From JAPOXK01 sp965220315 (lineage in GTDB: Bacteria > Chloroflexota > Dehalococcoidia > Bin125), in assembly GCA_965220315.1 (NCBI GenBank), contig CBDCPP010000001.1:744001-808000 (forward strand): DNA of 64,000 nucleotides, in the 5' to 3' direction. Shown here one piece after another: positions 45,488 through 54,933 of this stretch. The notes under the pieces are model-generated. The model did no database searches and was not told the DNA's origin. It saw only the letters and a program-made list of their open reading frames with translations. The translations under genes were made by a program, and so were the position numbers. Each line of letters starts with the position of its first letter. The stretch's first letter is position 1.

Positions 45488-47583
45488 TCCGTTTCCTCAG
45501 AGCTGCCGGGGTCGGTTCCGTTCTCGTCTGTAGGGGACGCGCCGATATCGACGAACCGCTCACCGAGCGTCGCACGCTGTGGTGGTGCCGGGTTCGCTGG
45601 ATCGATAGAACCACTCAGCTCCGCCCACGCCTTGAGGATGATGCCACCGGCCTCTGCCGTTAGAAACCCCGCCCCGAGCTCGTGGAAGACGACTACGCTC
45701 ACTCGCGGCTCGTCGTAGGGGGCGAAGCCGATGAACCAGCCGTGAGTCGGCAGAAGATCGCGGAACGTGGGTTCCGCACCGAACTCGGCGGTGCCAGTCT
45801 TCCCTGCGATTGGCATCTCCGTGAAGTAGGCGTTCCCGGACGTGCCAGCCAGCACCGATTGCGCCATCCCCTCGCGTACCAACGCGAGATTGGCCGGGTC
45901 GATCTCCAGGCGGCGCCGTACTGTCGGTCCGATCGTTCGTGCCGCATTGCCTTCGCTGTCGAGGACGGATCGCACAACGTGTGGCTCCAACAGGTTGCCA
46001 CCGTTGGCGATGGCTGCTGTCACCATGAGCATCTGTAGCGGCGTCACCGCAATAAAGCCCTGTCCGATTCCGAAATTGTACGAATCTCCCTGTCCCCATC
46101 CCTCGCCGAACGTATCGATCTTCCACTGCGTATCCGGGATGAAGCCCGAAGCTTCGCCTCCCAGATCGATGCCGGTTGCTTCATCTTGTCCGAAGGCCCG
46201 CGCCCAGAACGCGAGTTGGTCGATCCCCAGCCCATCGAAATCTTGCTCGCCACTGATCACGCCTGCCTCAAGCAGCGCTTGCTGTTCGGCCTGCTGCTCG
46301 GGCGTGAGTAATTCCTCCGCGATCGCGCGCCGGAAGGGGGAGCCTCCGGCCAGATACCAGAAGTACACATTGCTCGATTCAGCTAGCGCTGTCACGAAGT
46401 CAAAGTCTCCGGAAGTCGTGTCGCGGAAGATGTAGGTGATGCGTGGATCGAGGGCGTTCTGTACTTCGATGGCTCCCAAGGATCGAATACGCTGCTGTGC
46501 GTCGATGACACCCTCTTCCAGCGCGGCAGCGCCGGTCACGACTTTCTGAATCGAACCGGGCGGGAATTGGTCGGCTACTGCGTGATTGACGAGAGGGCGT
46601 GCCTCGTCTTCGAAGATCGCATGGAGATGTTCCTCAGCGATCTCTTCCGAAAAGATGTTGTTGTCATACGTAGGAAGCGACACTAGCGCGAGGATCTCTC
46701 CTGTGTGGACATCGACGACCGCGGCGGCGGCAAAGAGTGACCCGCCCATACTGTCCGCCAAGATCTCTTCCACTTGTCGTTGCAATTCGAGATCAATGGT
46801 CAATACCAAGCTTTGTCCAGGGGTCGGAGGCTCCGAGTCCAAAGCCCGAAGCACGCGGCCACTGGCGTTTACCTCCACCTGCTCCCGGCCCGGCACACCA
46901 CGCAGCAGAGCTTCGTACGACGCCTCCACGCCGGTCTTCCCGATGCTGTCGGCTAACCGGTAGCGATCGGCGCGCAGCTGCTCGAACTCCTCCTCGGTGA
47001 TCGGACCGACATGGCCCAATATGTGTGAGAGCAGCGAGCCAAGTGGATAATGTCGCTCCGGAATCGATTCCACCTGCATCCCCGGCAGATCGACTTGCAG
47101 CGTCTCCAACTCAAACACTAAGTCCGGATCCAAGTGGCGCTGAAGAACAACCGGCTGGAATGGATCGATGCTGCGCTGCCCTTCCAGGATCCGTGTTTCG
47201 ATCTCGAAGGCTTGGATGTCCAGTGTCGGCGAGAGCGCCTCGGCGATCGCGCGCACTGACTCTTCCGGTACGTCGGCTGGCACGATGGTCACGGCGAAAC
47301 CAGGCACGTTCTCAGCGAGCAGGGTACCGTTGCGCGAAAAGACCAACCCTCGCTCTGCTGGAACATCGATCAAGCGCAGCCGGTTGGTCGCCGCACGCAG
47401 CTCGAACTCGTCGTGCCGCAAGATCTGCAGGCGGATGAGCTGGATCGTGAGTGCTGCGAATAGCACTATGATGCCGGCAGCAAGCACCAGGACCTTGAGC
47501 TGTAGTGCCCCCTTACCTTCCGGCGGCGCCTTGATGATGACTGGCTTGCCGCTCCGCTTAAGCCAACCGATCACGTAAGACAC
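45484..47583 (-). CDS. mrdA: penicillin-binding protein 2 (transpeptidase of elongation)
   Basis: The 699-residue protein has one N-terminal membrane helix (LKVLVLAAGIIVLFAALTIQ), a PBP dimerisation domain, and a transpeptidase domain. The transpeptidase motifs are PPGSIQKV (S-x-x-K nucleophile), AESSNVYF (S-x-N) and PIAGKTGTAEFG (KTG). It crosslinks side-wall peptidoglycan with RodA. Its C-terminal tail is Pro/Glu-rich. It lies 3 bases after mreD and overlaps rodA. Confidence 0.94.
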   Translation of the reverse strand: MSYVIGWLKRSGKPVIIKAPPEGKGALQLKVLVLAAGIIVLFAALTIQLIRLQILRHDEFELRAATNRLRLIDVPAERGLVFSRNGTLLAENVPGFAVTIVPADVPEESVRAIAEALSPTLDIQAFEIETRILEGQRSIDPFQPVVLQRHLDPDLVFELETLQVDLPGMQVESIPERHYPLGSLLSHILGHVGPITEEEFEQLRADRYRLADSIGKTGVEASYEALLRGVPGREQVEVNASGRVLRALDSEPPTPGQSLVLTIDLELQRQVEEILADSMGGSLFAAAAVVDVHTGEILALVSLPTYDNNIFSEEIAEEHLHAIFEDEARPLVNHAVADQFPPGSIQKVVTGAAALEEGVIDAQQRIRSLGAIEVQNALDPRITYIFRDTTSGDFDFVTALAESSNVYFWYLAGGSPFRRAIAEELLTPEQQAEQQALLEAGVISGEQDFDGLGIDQLAFWARAFGQDEATGIDLGGEASGFIPDTQWKIDTFGEGWGQGDSYNFGIGQGFIAVTPLQMLMVTAAIANGGNLLEPHVVRSVLDSEGNAARTIGPTVRRRLEIDPANLALVREGMAQSVLAGTSGNAYFTEMPIAGKTGTAEFGAEPTFRDLLPTHGWFIGFAPYDEPRVSVVVFHELGAGFLTAEAGGIILKAWAELSGSIDPANPAPPQRATLGERFVDIGASPTDENGTDPGSSEETE

Positions 47584-47586
47584 CGT

Positions 47587-48084
47587 TCACGTGACCGCCA
47601 GCGACCGCGGTCGTGGCATGGACCACCAAATCAGCCAGTACAAAGGGATAGCGACGATGAAGTTCACGAGCACTGTCGGCAGCAGTACGTCCAGGATCGC
47701 GCTGATCCACTGGATGTTGCTTTCCTCTAACTCCAGCGCTAAGGCGATGATACTAAAGTGCGCGAGTGTTGCTGCTACTACTACGGCTAGCGCCCAGCCG
47801 AACGTGCTGCGTACGCGGAAGTGCGGACGCAAGGCAGCAATCACGATGATCGGCAGGAATGCCGCGACTGATGTCGCGAGCTCTTGGAAGGAGAGTAGCC
47901 CTACTAGCAGCCCCGCTAGCGGCACCAAACCCATGCCCTCCTCGGTTCCCCTCACGATTACCCAGCAGCACAGCACTACCAGCAGGAGGTTGGAGCCGAT
48001 GCCTAGCACCTGGAATGCCGGCACGGCCGATGTCTGCAGCAACGTCAGGCCGAGTGTCCCCGCGATGAGAAGCGGCCATTTCAA
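47587..48084 (-). CDS. mreD: rod-shape protein MreD
   Basis: The 165-residue protein has about five membrane helices (LIAGTLGLTLLQTSAVPAF, LLLVVLCCWVIVRG, GLVPLAGLLVGLLSFQ, and two more) and ends in a short polar tail. MreD families diverge strongly, so identity rests on size, topology and its place between mreC and the PBP2 gene. Confidence 0.85.
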   Translation of the reverse strand: MKWPLLIAGTLGLTLLQTSAVPAFQVLGIGSNLLLVVLCCWVIVRGTEEGMGLVPLAGLLVGLLSFQELATSVAAFLPIIVIAALRPHFRVRSTFGWALAVVVAATLAHFSIIALALELEESNIQWISAILDVLLPTVLVNFIVAIPLYWLIWWSMPRPRSLAVT

Positions 48085-48137
48085 GTCTTACTTGTCTCCC
48101 CGGTTATCCTCTTCGGCTCGGCCTCTTCTCTGAAACG

Positions 48138-48971
48138 CTACGGCACGGTGATCGGTTCCGGAATAAACGTAATCTGCACCAGCACCTGCTCCAGTTCCAT
48201 CAGTGGGGCGAGCGGTCTCAGCCGGATGTGTCGGAAGACATCCTGCACTGCCCCTTCCGCCGACGTAACCGCTCCCACCGGTATGCCGGCCGGCAGCAGT
48301 CCGCCGAGCCCCGATGTCACAAAGGTGTGCCCGGGCTGTACGTCTGCCGCTTGCGGTATGAACTCTACTTGTAAATCGGCTGCCGGGCCGCCATTGATGA
48401 TCCCCTCAGCGCGGGAAAGTTGGTGTAGGCCGCGAATGCTCATCGTAGGATCCGTGATCAACCTGATGAGCGCGACGTGGTTACGTGTCTCAACGATCAC
48501 GCCAACCAGTGCACCGCCTCCGGCCAGCACTGGCATCCCGTTCTCAATGCCGTCGCTGGCGCCGCGATTGATCTGGATGGTGTCGCTTAGTCCTGTTAAG
48601 TCGCGCGTGATTACATCCGCTGCGACGAAGATCTCATCGGCATTCGCCTCCTGCACGGCGATAAGCGCTTCGCGGCCGCGCACTTCGATCTGCTCCTCAC
48701 GCAAGCGGGTATTTTCTGCTTCAAGCTGCGCTACACGGTTCCGCAGTGCACGGTTCTCGTCATCTATTGCGTTGAAGTCGTCGATGTTGTTGATGAGATT
48801 GGCGACCGGCTCGGCCGCGTGCCGCAGCGTGCGCTGCACGGGGCCGAACACTGTTAGTGCAGCATCCTCAACCTGCGCTACGGCGCCGGACACCGCCAAC
48901 GCAGTGAGCAGTGCGATGAGCAGGGTCATGAGAATGAGCCACTGCCCGAGCCTACTTGAGAGAAGCGCCAT
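48138..48971 (-). CDS. mreC: rod-shape protein MreC
   Basis: The 277-residue protein has an N-terminal membrane helix (WLILMTLLIALLTALAVSGA), a coiled coil (DDENRALRNRVAQLEAENTR), and the beta-barrel domain ending in VTSGLGGLLPAGIPVGAV, the MreC signature region. It links MreB inside to PBP2 outside. It is placed between mreB (9 bases upstream) and mreD (53 bases downstream). Confidence 0.92.
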   Translation of the reverse strand: MALLSSRLGQWLILMTLLIALLTALAVSGAVAQVEDAALTVFGPVQRTLRHAAEPVANLINNIDDFNAIDDENRALRNRVAQLEAENTRLREEQIEVRGREALIAVQEANADEIFVAADVITRDLTGLSDTIQINRGASDGIENGMPVLAGGGALVGVIVETRNHVALIRLITDPTMSIRGLHQLSRAEGIINGGPAADLQVEFIPQAADVQPGHTFVTSGLGGLLPAGIPVGAVTSAEGAVQDVFRHIRLRPLAPLMELEQVLVQITFIPEPITVP

Positions 48972-48980
48972 CGCTGTCGC

Positions 48981-50045
48981 CTAACGGCGGCCTCGCACCG
49001 ATACGAGATCCGCCTGGACGCGGCTTAGAATCTGGGCTTCCTCTAGGACCTCCGCGCAGCCGCGTACAACGCAGGTCAACGGGTCCTCCACTACGTACAC
49101 CGGAAACTTCGTCTCTTGGGAGATACGCCGGTCCAACCCCTGCAAGAGCGCTCCCCCACCTGCCAGCGCGATGCCTTGATTCATCAGGTCGGAAACGATC
49201 TCCGCTGGCGTCGCCTCAATCGTCTGGCGGACCGCCTCGACGATCGCACGGATAGAGTCGCCGAGCGCGTCACGGATCTCGACGCTGCTCACTTCCACGC
49301 TCTTTGGCAGCCCACTCGCGATGTCGCGGCCGCGGAGCACTACGGGGCGCTCCCGCTCCAGCGGGAAGGCTGAGCCAGCCTCGATCTTCGTCTCCTCGGC
49401 GGTGGTGGATCCAATCACCATGTTGTGAACGTTCCGAGCGTAGGCAATGATGTCCTCGTCTACCTCGTCCCCCGCCACTCGAATCGATGTACTGACGACG
49501 GTGCCGCCTAGCGCGAAGACCGCTACCTCTGTTGTTCCGCCTCCCACATCGATAATCATCGTGCCTGCGGGGTCCTGCGCGGGCAGCCCGGCCCCAATCG
49601 CTGCTGCGAGTGGTTCCTCGATTAGGAAAGCTTCGCGCGCGCCGCCGTTGATCGCGGCGTCGTGGATAGCGCGCTTCTCCACCTCGGTCGCGCCACCGGG
49701 GATCCCGACCGCAACCCGAGGCCGCGGCGTTCCCAACAGCGTGCGGTCGTGGACTGCCCGGATGAAGTACTGCAGCATTCGCTCGGTCACGTCGAAGTCG
49801 TGAATCACGCCGTCCTTGAGCGGCCGCATCGCGACGATATTGGCGGGTGTCCTGCCCACCATGCGCTTCGCTTCTGCTCCGATCGCAAGCACCGCTTTGG
49901 CGTTGCGATCGATCGCGACTACCGACGGCTCGTTGATCACGATCCCGCGACCCCGCACAGCCACGAGCGTGTTGGCCGTACCCAAGTCGATAGCGATATC
50001 GTGTGAAAACTGCCCGAAAAGCCAGGACAGCGGATTGAGGCGCAT
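48981..50045 (-). CDS. mreB: MreB actin-like cytoskeletal protein
   Basis: The 354-residue protein has actin-fold phosphate loops DIAIDLGTANTLVAVRGRG and MIIDVGGGTTEVAVFALGG, the conserved VAVGIPGGATEVEKRAIHDA, FLIEEPLAAAIGAGLP, and GIALAGGGALLQGLDRRI with the C-terminal PVYVVEDPLTCVVRGC. It polymerises under the membrane and positions the elongasome. It is the first gene of the five-gene minus-strand cluster. Confidence 0.95.
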   Translation of the reverse strand: MRLNPLSWLFGQFSHDIAIDLGTANTLVAVRGRGIVINEPSVVAIDRNAKAVLAIGAEAKRMVGRTPANIVAMRPLKDGVIHDFDVTERMLQYFIRAVHDRTLLGTPRPRVAVGIPGGATEVEKRAIHDAAINGGAREAFLIEEPLAAAIGAGLPAQDPAGTMIIDVGGGTTEVAVFALGGTVVSTSIRVAGDEVDEDIIAYARNVHNMVIGSTTAEETKIEAGSAFPLERERPVVLRGRDIASGLPKSVEVSSVEIRDALGDSIRAIVEAVRQTIEATPAEIVSDLMNQGIALAGGGALLQGLDRRISQETKFPVYVVEDPLTCVVRGCAEVLEEAQILSRVQADLVSVRGRR

Positions 50046-50160
50046 CTTCCCCCGGAGTCGAAAAATGACCTGCGCAGAGGATGCCGGGTCAGTCTAGACA
50101 CTATATCTAAGGCTGCCGTTATATCTAGCATGTCCACCGCTCGGTCGTCGCTTGGTGTAC

Positions 50161-52320
50161 CTAGCTGTCCGTTGCCGCCGTTCCTATCGCCTGCTCGCGC
50201 AGGAATGTGCGGAGCTGCTCCTCGTTCCAGATAGCAATATCGAGCGTTTGCGCCTGCTCCAGCTTGCTTCCGGGTGCTTCGCCTGCGATCAGCACTGTGG
50301 TTTTCTTCGTGACACGGCTTCCAATCGACGCCCCGAGCTGTTTCAGGTCTCCCTCCACCTGGTTACGGCTCATCGACTCCAGCCGTCCCGTTACTACGAA
50401 CTGCTGTCCGGCGAGTGGCCCGCCACGGCTCGCGCTCCGGCGCGCCTTCATCTGCACTCCTGCCTGCTCAAGCTTCTCGATCAGTTGGCCATTGCGCTCG
50501 GTTTGAAACCAGGCCGCCACGCTCTCGGCGATCGTCGGCCCCACCCCGTCGACGGCCGCCAGCTCTTCCTCACTCGCCCCCGCTAAGCTTGCCATGTCTC
50601 CGAAGTGCTGGGTGAGAAAGTCCGCCACCTCCGCTCCGACGTGGCGGATCCCCAATGCGAAGACCAGTGCTGCCAGCGGGCGTTTTTTACTCTCTTCGAT
50701 CGCCGCAAGCAGGTTTTCCGCACTCGTCTCACCCATCTTCGGCAGCGCTTCGATCGCCGCCTGCTTCGGCGCGAGCGTGTAAAGGTCACCGGCATCGGCG
50801 ATCAACTTTTCCTCGAGAAACTTCGCGATCCAACGCTCTCCCAGCCCCTCAATATCCATTCCGCTGCGGCTGGCGAAGTGTTCGATCCCGCGCTGCTGCT
50901 GGGCGGGGCACCCGGCGTTTACGCAGTACGCCATCACTTCACCTTCGGGCCGTACCACGGGCGTTTTGCAAGACGGACAGATCCGAGGCATGCGGAACTG
51001 GCGGATGCCTTTTTTTCGTCGGCTCAACACCGGTTCAACGACCTGTGGGATTACCTCGCCCGCGCGGCGTACGACCACAGTGTCACCTTCGCGGATGTCC
51101 TTGCGACGGATGTCCTCCTCGTTGTGCAGCGTCGCCATCTGCACGGTCGCGCCTCCCACACGTACCGGATCCAGGATCGCAAAGGGGTTCAGGCTGCCGG
51201 TGCGGCCCACGTTCACGGCGATCTTCCGCAGCCGTGTCGTCGCCTCCGCGGGCGGGAATTTGTACGCAACCGCCCAGCGCGGCTCCCGTCCTACCGTTCC
51301 AAGCTGCCGCTGCAGTCCTAGATCGTCGATCTTGACAACGATTCCGTCCATGTCGAATGGCCATGCTTCTCGCCGCGGTACCCAGGCCTCGCAGTCGGCA
51401 ACCGCCTCGTCGAGTGTTGCGTGCTGCGAGGCATCCGGGGTCGTTGGGAAACCGAGCGCCGCGAGCCATTGCAGGATCTCCCAATGGCTGCCGGGAGTAG
51501 CTCCGTCTGCCCAACCCAGCTGATAGATCGCGATCTCGAGCGGACGCTTGGCGCTTTCGGCAGGATCTTTCTGTCGTACGGCGCCGGCTGCGGCGTTACG
51601 GGGATTCGCGAACAGCGGCTTGGGCCGCTTGCCTTCCTTCTCTCGATCGGCGTTGGCGCGTTCTCGATCAGCGTTCATTCGCTTGAAGTTCGACTTTGAC
51701 ACGTAAACTTCCCCGCGCACCTCGAAGCGCTCGGGTGGTGATCCCGTCAGGCGCGCAGGGAGTACCGCAATAGTGCGGATATTGGGGGTGACGTCTTCCC
51801 CGTGGCGGCCGTCGCCCCGTGTCGCCGCCTGGACCAAACGGCCTTCCTCGTAAACCAGTGCGATGGCCAGTCCGTCGATCTTGGGCTCCGTCACCATCGC
51901 GAAGTCGTCATGGTCGATCAGGGCCGCAGCTCGGCGGTGCCAATCCCGTAACCCCTGTCCGCCGAAGACATTGCCCAGACTCAATAGCGGCTCGCGATGT
52001 TCTACCACTGCGAACGTTGTCTTTTCCGGCGGTGCCCCGACTTTCTGGGTGGGGGAGTCTTGTGAGAAGAACTCGGGATACTGCTCTTCCAGCGCTTTCA
52101 ACTCATGGAAGAGCCGATCCCAGTCGGCATCAGAAATCTCGGGAGCGTGTTCTATGTAGTAACGCTGGTTGTGGTAGCGGATGCTATGGCGCAGCTCTTC
52201 AATACGCGCTCGCGCCCTGTAGTGTGCCGATTCTTCGCTTGGACCGCGCTCGTCTGGCGAGCTGGTGGTGGCCCCTGAAACCGATTCCGGAACCGCATCA
52301 CCCGGAGCCTCTGCGCGCAT
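50161..52320 (-). CDS. ligA: NAD-dependent DNA ligase LigA
   Basis: The 719-residue protein joins nicks using NAD. It has the Ia domain YRARARIEELRHSIRYHNQR YYI region, the adenylated lysine in TEPKIDGLAIALVYEEG, RGDGRHGEDVTPNIRTI, the RGEVYVSKSNF motif, zinc-finger cysteines CPSCKTPV and CVNAGCPAQ, helix-hairpin-helix repeats, and a C-terminal BRCT domain (QFVVTGRLESMSRNQVEGDL). It may start at 52347. It diverges from the hisH operon, with a short shared upstream region. Confidence 0.95.
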   Translation of the reverse strand: MRAEAPGDAVPESVSGATTSSPDERGPSEESAHYRARARIEELRHSIRYHNQRYYIEHAPEISDADWDRLFHELKALEEQYPEFFSQDSPTQKVGAPPEKTTFAVVEHREPLLSLGNVFGGQGLRDWHRRAAALIDHDDFAMVTEPKIDGLAIALVYEEGRLVQAATRGDGRHGEDVTPNIRTIAVLPARLTGSPPERFEVRGEVYVSKSNFKRMNADRERANADREKEGKRPKPLFANPRNAAAGAVRQKDPAESAKRPLEIAIYQLGWADGATPGSHWEILQWLAALGFPTTPDASQHATLDEAVADCEAWVPRREAWPFDMDGIVVKIDDLGLQRQLGTVGREPRWAVAYKFPPAEATTRLRKIAVNVGRTGSLNPFAILDPVRVGGATVQMATLHNEEDIRRKDIREGDTVVVRRAGEVIPQVVEPVLSRRKKGIRQFRMPRICPSCKTPVVRPEGEVMAYCVNAGCPAQQQRGIEHFASRSGMDIEGLGERWIAKFLEEKLIADAGDLYTLAPKQAAIEALPKMGETSAENLLAAIEESKKRPLAALVFALGIRHVGAEVADFLTQHFGDMASLAGASEEELAAVDGVGPTIAESVAAWFQTERNGQLIEKLEQAGVQMKARRSASRGGPLAGQQFVVTGRLESMSRNQVEGDLKQLGASIGSRVTKKTTVLIAGEAPGSKLEQAQTLDIAIWNEEQLRTFLREQAIGTAATDS

Positions 52321-52386
52321 ACGCAGCAGTATAAGAGTGCTTCGCATACTACGAGCTGTACGGCACGCGTGTTACGCTGCCGCTCC

Positions 52387-53031
52387 ATGAAATCGCGTTC
52401 AGAGCGACCCGTGGTTGTGCTGGACTACGGAGCAGGCAACCTGCGGTCGGTTGTGCGCGCAGTTGAGTACACGGGCTTCCACGCACAGGTCACGGACGCC
52501 GCTGCCGCCCTTGATGGCGCGGGTATCGTCGTTTTACCGGGGGTCGGTGCTGCCGCAGATACCATGCGCAACCTCGCGCGCCGTGGCCTTGTTGAGCCCT
52601 TGCTACGTTACCTCCAAGCCGACCGTCCCTTCCTAGGAGTCTGCATGGGACTGCAGGCGCTCATGACTGTCTCAGAGGAAGGTGGAGAGCACGCCGGTCT
52701 GGACGTGCTCCCCGGTCGTGTACTGCGATTGCCGGACGGGCAGATCGTTCCTCACATGGGTTGGAACGTCGTACGCCGGACGCGCGCGAGTGACGTGTTC
52801 AGCGGTATCCCTGATGGGAGCCACTTCTACTTCGTCCACACTTACTACTGCGCGCTCGATGATCTCTCAACGACGCTCGCCACGACGAACTACGGGATCA
52901 CCTTTCCTGCGATCGTGCAGCGGGGCAACCTCGTCGCGACACAGTTCCACCCTGAGAAGAGCGGCGCGTACGGATTGCGCTTTTACCATAACGTTATCGC
53001 TACTGCCTTGGCGGCGGAGCCAGCCGTCTGA
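52387..53031 (+). CDS. hisH: imidazole glycerol phosphate synthase, glutaminase subunit HisH
   Basis: The 214-residue class I amidotransferase has the nucleophile elbow FLGVCMGLQAL (Cys), YGAGNLRSVVRA at the N-terminus, VLPGVGAAADTM, and the His-Glu pair in VATQFHPEKSGAYGL. It supplies ammonia to HisF. It is the first gene of a hisH-hisA-hisFI operon, and hisA begins 12 bases after its stop. Confidence 0.95.
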   Translation: MKSRSERPVVVLDYGAGNLRSVVRAVEYTGFHAQVTDAAAALDGAGIVVLPGVGAAADTMRNLARRGLVEPLLRYLQADRPFLGVCMGLQALMTVSEEGGEHAGLDVLPGRVLRLPDGQIVPHMGWNVVRRTRASDVFSGIPDGSHFYFVHTYYCALDDLSTTLATTNYGITFPAIVQRGNLVATQFHPEKSGAYGLRFYHNVIATALAAEPAV

Positions 53032-53043
53032 TTGGGCTGTTCC

Positions 53044-53763
53044 ATGGAAGTGATTCCAGCCGTCGATATCCGCGGCGGACTCTGCGTTCGTCTCCACCAA
53101 GGTGACTATGCCGCTGAGACCGTCTTTGCTGAGAACCCCGTTGCCGCCGCCCAACGTTGGATTGAGGCAGGTGCCACGCGCATACATGTCGTTGACTTGG
53201 ACGGTGCCCGCGAGGGCAAACCCTGTAACTTCGACACTATCGTTGCAATCGCGAGATTGGGCGTCCCGACGCAAGTTGGTGGAGGTATCCGTACGGCGGA
53301 GTCCGTTGCGCGATACCTAGAGGCGGGTCTGCAGCGCGTGGTTTTGGGCACCGCCGTCGTCCGCGACCATTCCTTGCTGAACCGCATTAGCCGCGAGCAG
53401 CCTGAACAGCTGGTCGTTTCCCTGGACGCTCGGAATAATCAACTTGCTACGGACGGGTGGACCCAGATGACGGAGATATCGGTATTAGAGGCTGCTGAGG
53501 AGCTTGTGGCCTGCGGGGTCCGCCGCTTCATCTATACGGATATCATCCGCGACGGCACACTCACAGCGCCCAACTACACTGCCCTGACCGAACTCGTCGC
53601 GGCTCTGGACTGTCCCCTCATCGCGGCGGGCGGCGTCGCGACTCTGGATCAGATCCCGTGTCTTGCTCGTATAGGTGTCGAGGGCGTCATTATCGGGCGG
53701 GCCCTCTACGATGGCCGCATTGCGCTCGCAGATGCTCAAGCGGCGGCATCCAGCGGAGACTGA
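53044..53763 (+). CDS. hisA: ProFAR isomerase HisA
   Basis: The 239-residue TIM-barrel enzyme has MEVIPAVDIRGGLCVRLHQG at the start, with catalytic Asp8, then WIEAGATRIHVVDLDGA, VGGGIRTAESVARYLEAGLQ, VSLDARNNQLAT, YTDIIRDGT (second catalytic Asp) and IAAGGVATLDQI with IGRALYDGRI. It isomerises the aminoimidazole ribonucleotide intermediate. The ATG at 53044 is favoured over a GTG-type start 12 bases earlier. hisFI follows 6 bases later. Confidence 0.95.
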   Translation: MEVIPAVDIRGGLCVRLHQGDYAAETVFAENPVAAAQRWIEAGATRIHVVDLDGAREGKPCNFDTIVAIARLGVPTQVGGGIRTAESVARYLEAGLQRVVLGTAVVRDHSLLNRISREQPEQLVVSLDARNNQLATDGWTQMTEISVLEAAEELVACGVRRFIYTDIIRDGTLTAPNYTALTELVAALDCPLIAAGGVATLDQIPCLARIGVEGVIIGRALYDGRIALADAQAAASSGD

Positions 53764-53769
53764 CATACC

Positions 53770-54918
53770 ATGCTCACCAAGCGGGTAATCGCTTGCTTCG
53801 ATGTCGACCGAGGACGGGTAGTTAAAGGCATTTCCTTCGTCGACCTGCGCGATGCTGGCGACCCCGTTGAAATGGCTTCCGTGTACGACCATGAAGGCAT
53901 CGACGAACTTGTCTTTCTGGACATCACGGCCTCGCACGAAGAGCGCGAAACCGTCATCGAGATGGTGCGCCGCACGGCCGACCGCGTCTTCATTCCCTTC
54001 ACTGTCGGTGGCGGGTTGCGGAGTCCTGAGGATATGCGTGCTGTACTGGAAGCCGGCGCCGACAAAGTCGCGATCAACACCGCTGCAGTTGCGAATCCAG
54101 ACTTGATCGGCGCGGGCGCCGAGCGCTTCGGCAGCCAATGCATTGTTGTTGCGATCGATGCCAAGAGACGCAGCGACGGCGGCTTCGAGGTCTACACGCA
54201 CGGAGGACGCCGCTCGACCGGACGGAACGCGGTCGCCTGGGCACGCGAGGCGGCGGAACGCGGTGCAGGTGAGATCCTGCTTACTTCGATGGATACCGAT
54301 GGCCACCAGGATGGCTACGATCTGCCGCTACTGCGTGCCGTGACCAGCGCTGTCTCAATCCCCGTGGTCGCAAGCGGTGGTGCTGGGAGCGCACGACACA
54401 TGATCGACGCTGTAACGGCAGGTGGCGCCTCTGCGGTCCTCGCTGCGAGCATCTTCCATTTCGGTACTTGCAAAGTCGCGGAAGTTAAATCCGAAATGGC
54501 TGCTGCCAATGTTCCCGTGCGCCTTGATCATCCGCGCTATACTGCCGCCTTCCACAGTCCTGTGACAGCGAAGAAACCGATTGCCACTGTGAACGCGCTG
54601 CCACCTCTCTCCTACGATGCCAACGGTCTCATACCAGCTATTGTCCAAGACGATGCGACTGGTGGCGTGTTGATGCTCGGCTATATGGACGAAGAAGCTG
54701 TCCGGCGCACTCTAGAGAAGGGGCTCGTCACGTTCTGGAGTCGTAGCCGCGAGGAATACTGGACGAAAGGTGAGACCAGCGGCAATGTGCTGCGTCTTAA
54801 GGGGATCCGCAAGGACTGTGATGCGGACGCGCTACTCGTGCGTGCCGACCCTGCCGGTCCCACTTGCCATACTGGCGAGCGCTCTTGCTTCTTCCGCGAT
54901 CTGGGCGCGCCGGATTAA
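53770..54918 (+). CDS. hisFI: HisF-HisI fusion: IGP synthase cyclase plus phosphoribosyl-AMP cyclohydrolase
   Basis: The 382-residue protein carries two pathway enzymes. Residues 1 to about 255 are HisF: MLTKRVIACFDVDRGRVVKG (catalytic Asp11), FTVGGGLRSPEDMRAVLEAG, INTAAVANPDLI, VYTHGGRRSTGRNAVAWARE and LLTSMDTDGHQDGYD (second catalytic Asp). From about 275, HisI follows: IPAIVQDDATGGVLMLGYMD, TFWSRSREEYWTKGETSGN, and the metal-binding DCDADALLV and PTCHTGERSCF. HisI is usually separate or fused to HisE, so this fusion is unusual. It would bring together an early and a middle step of histidine synthesis. Confidence 0.93.
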   Translation: MLTKRVIACFDVDRGRVVKGISFVDLRDAGDPVEMASVYDHEGIDELVFLDITASHEERETVIEMVRRTADRVFIPFTVGGGLRSPEDMRAVLEAGADKVAINTAAVANPDLIGAGAERFGSQCIVVAIDAKRRSDGGFEVYTHGGRRSTGRNAVAWAREAAERGAGEILLTSMDTDGHQDGYDLPLLRAVTSAVSIPVVASGGAGSARHMIDAVTAGGASAVLAASIFHFGTCKVAEVKSEMAAANVPVRLDHPRYTAAFHSPVTAKKPIATVNALPPLSYDANGLIPAIVQDDATGGVLMLGYMDEEAVRRTLEKGLVTFWSRSREEYWTKGETSGNVLRLKGIRKDCDADALLVRADPAGPTCHTGERSCFFRDLGAPD

Positions 54919-54933
54919 CCCTCACTAACGGAC

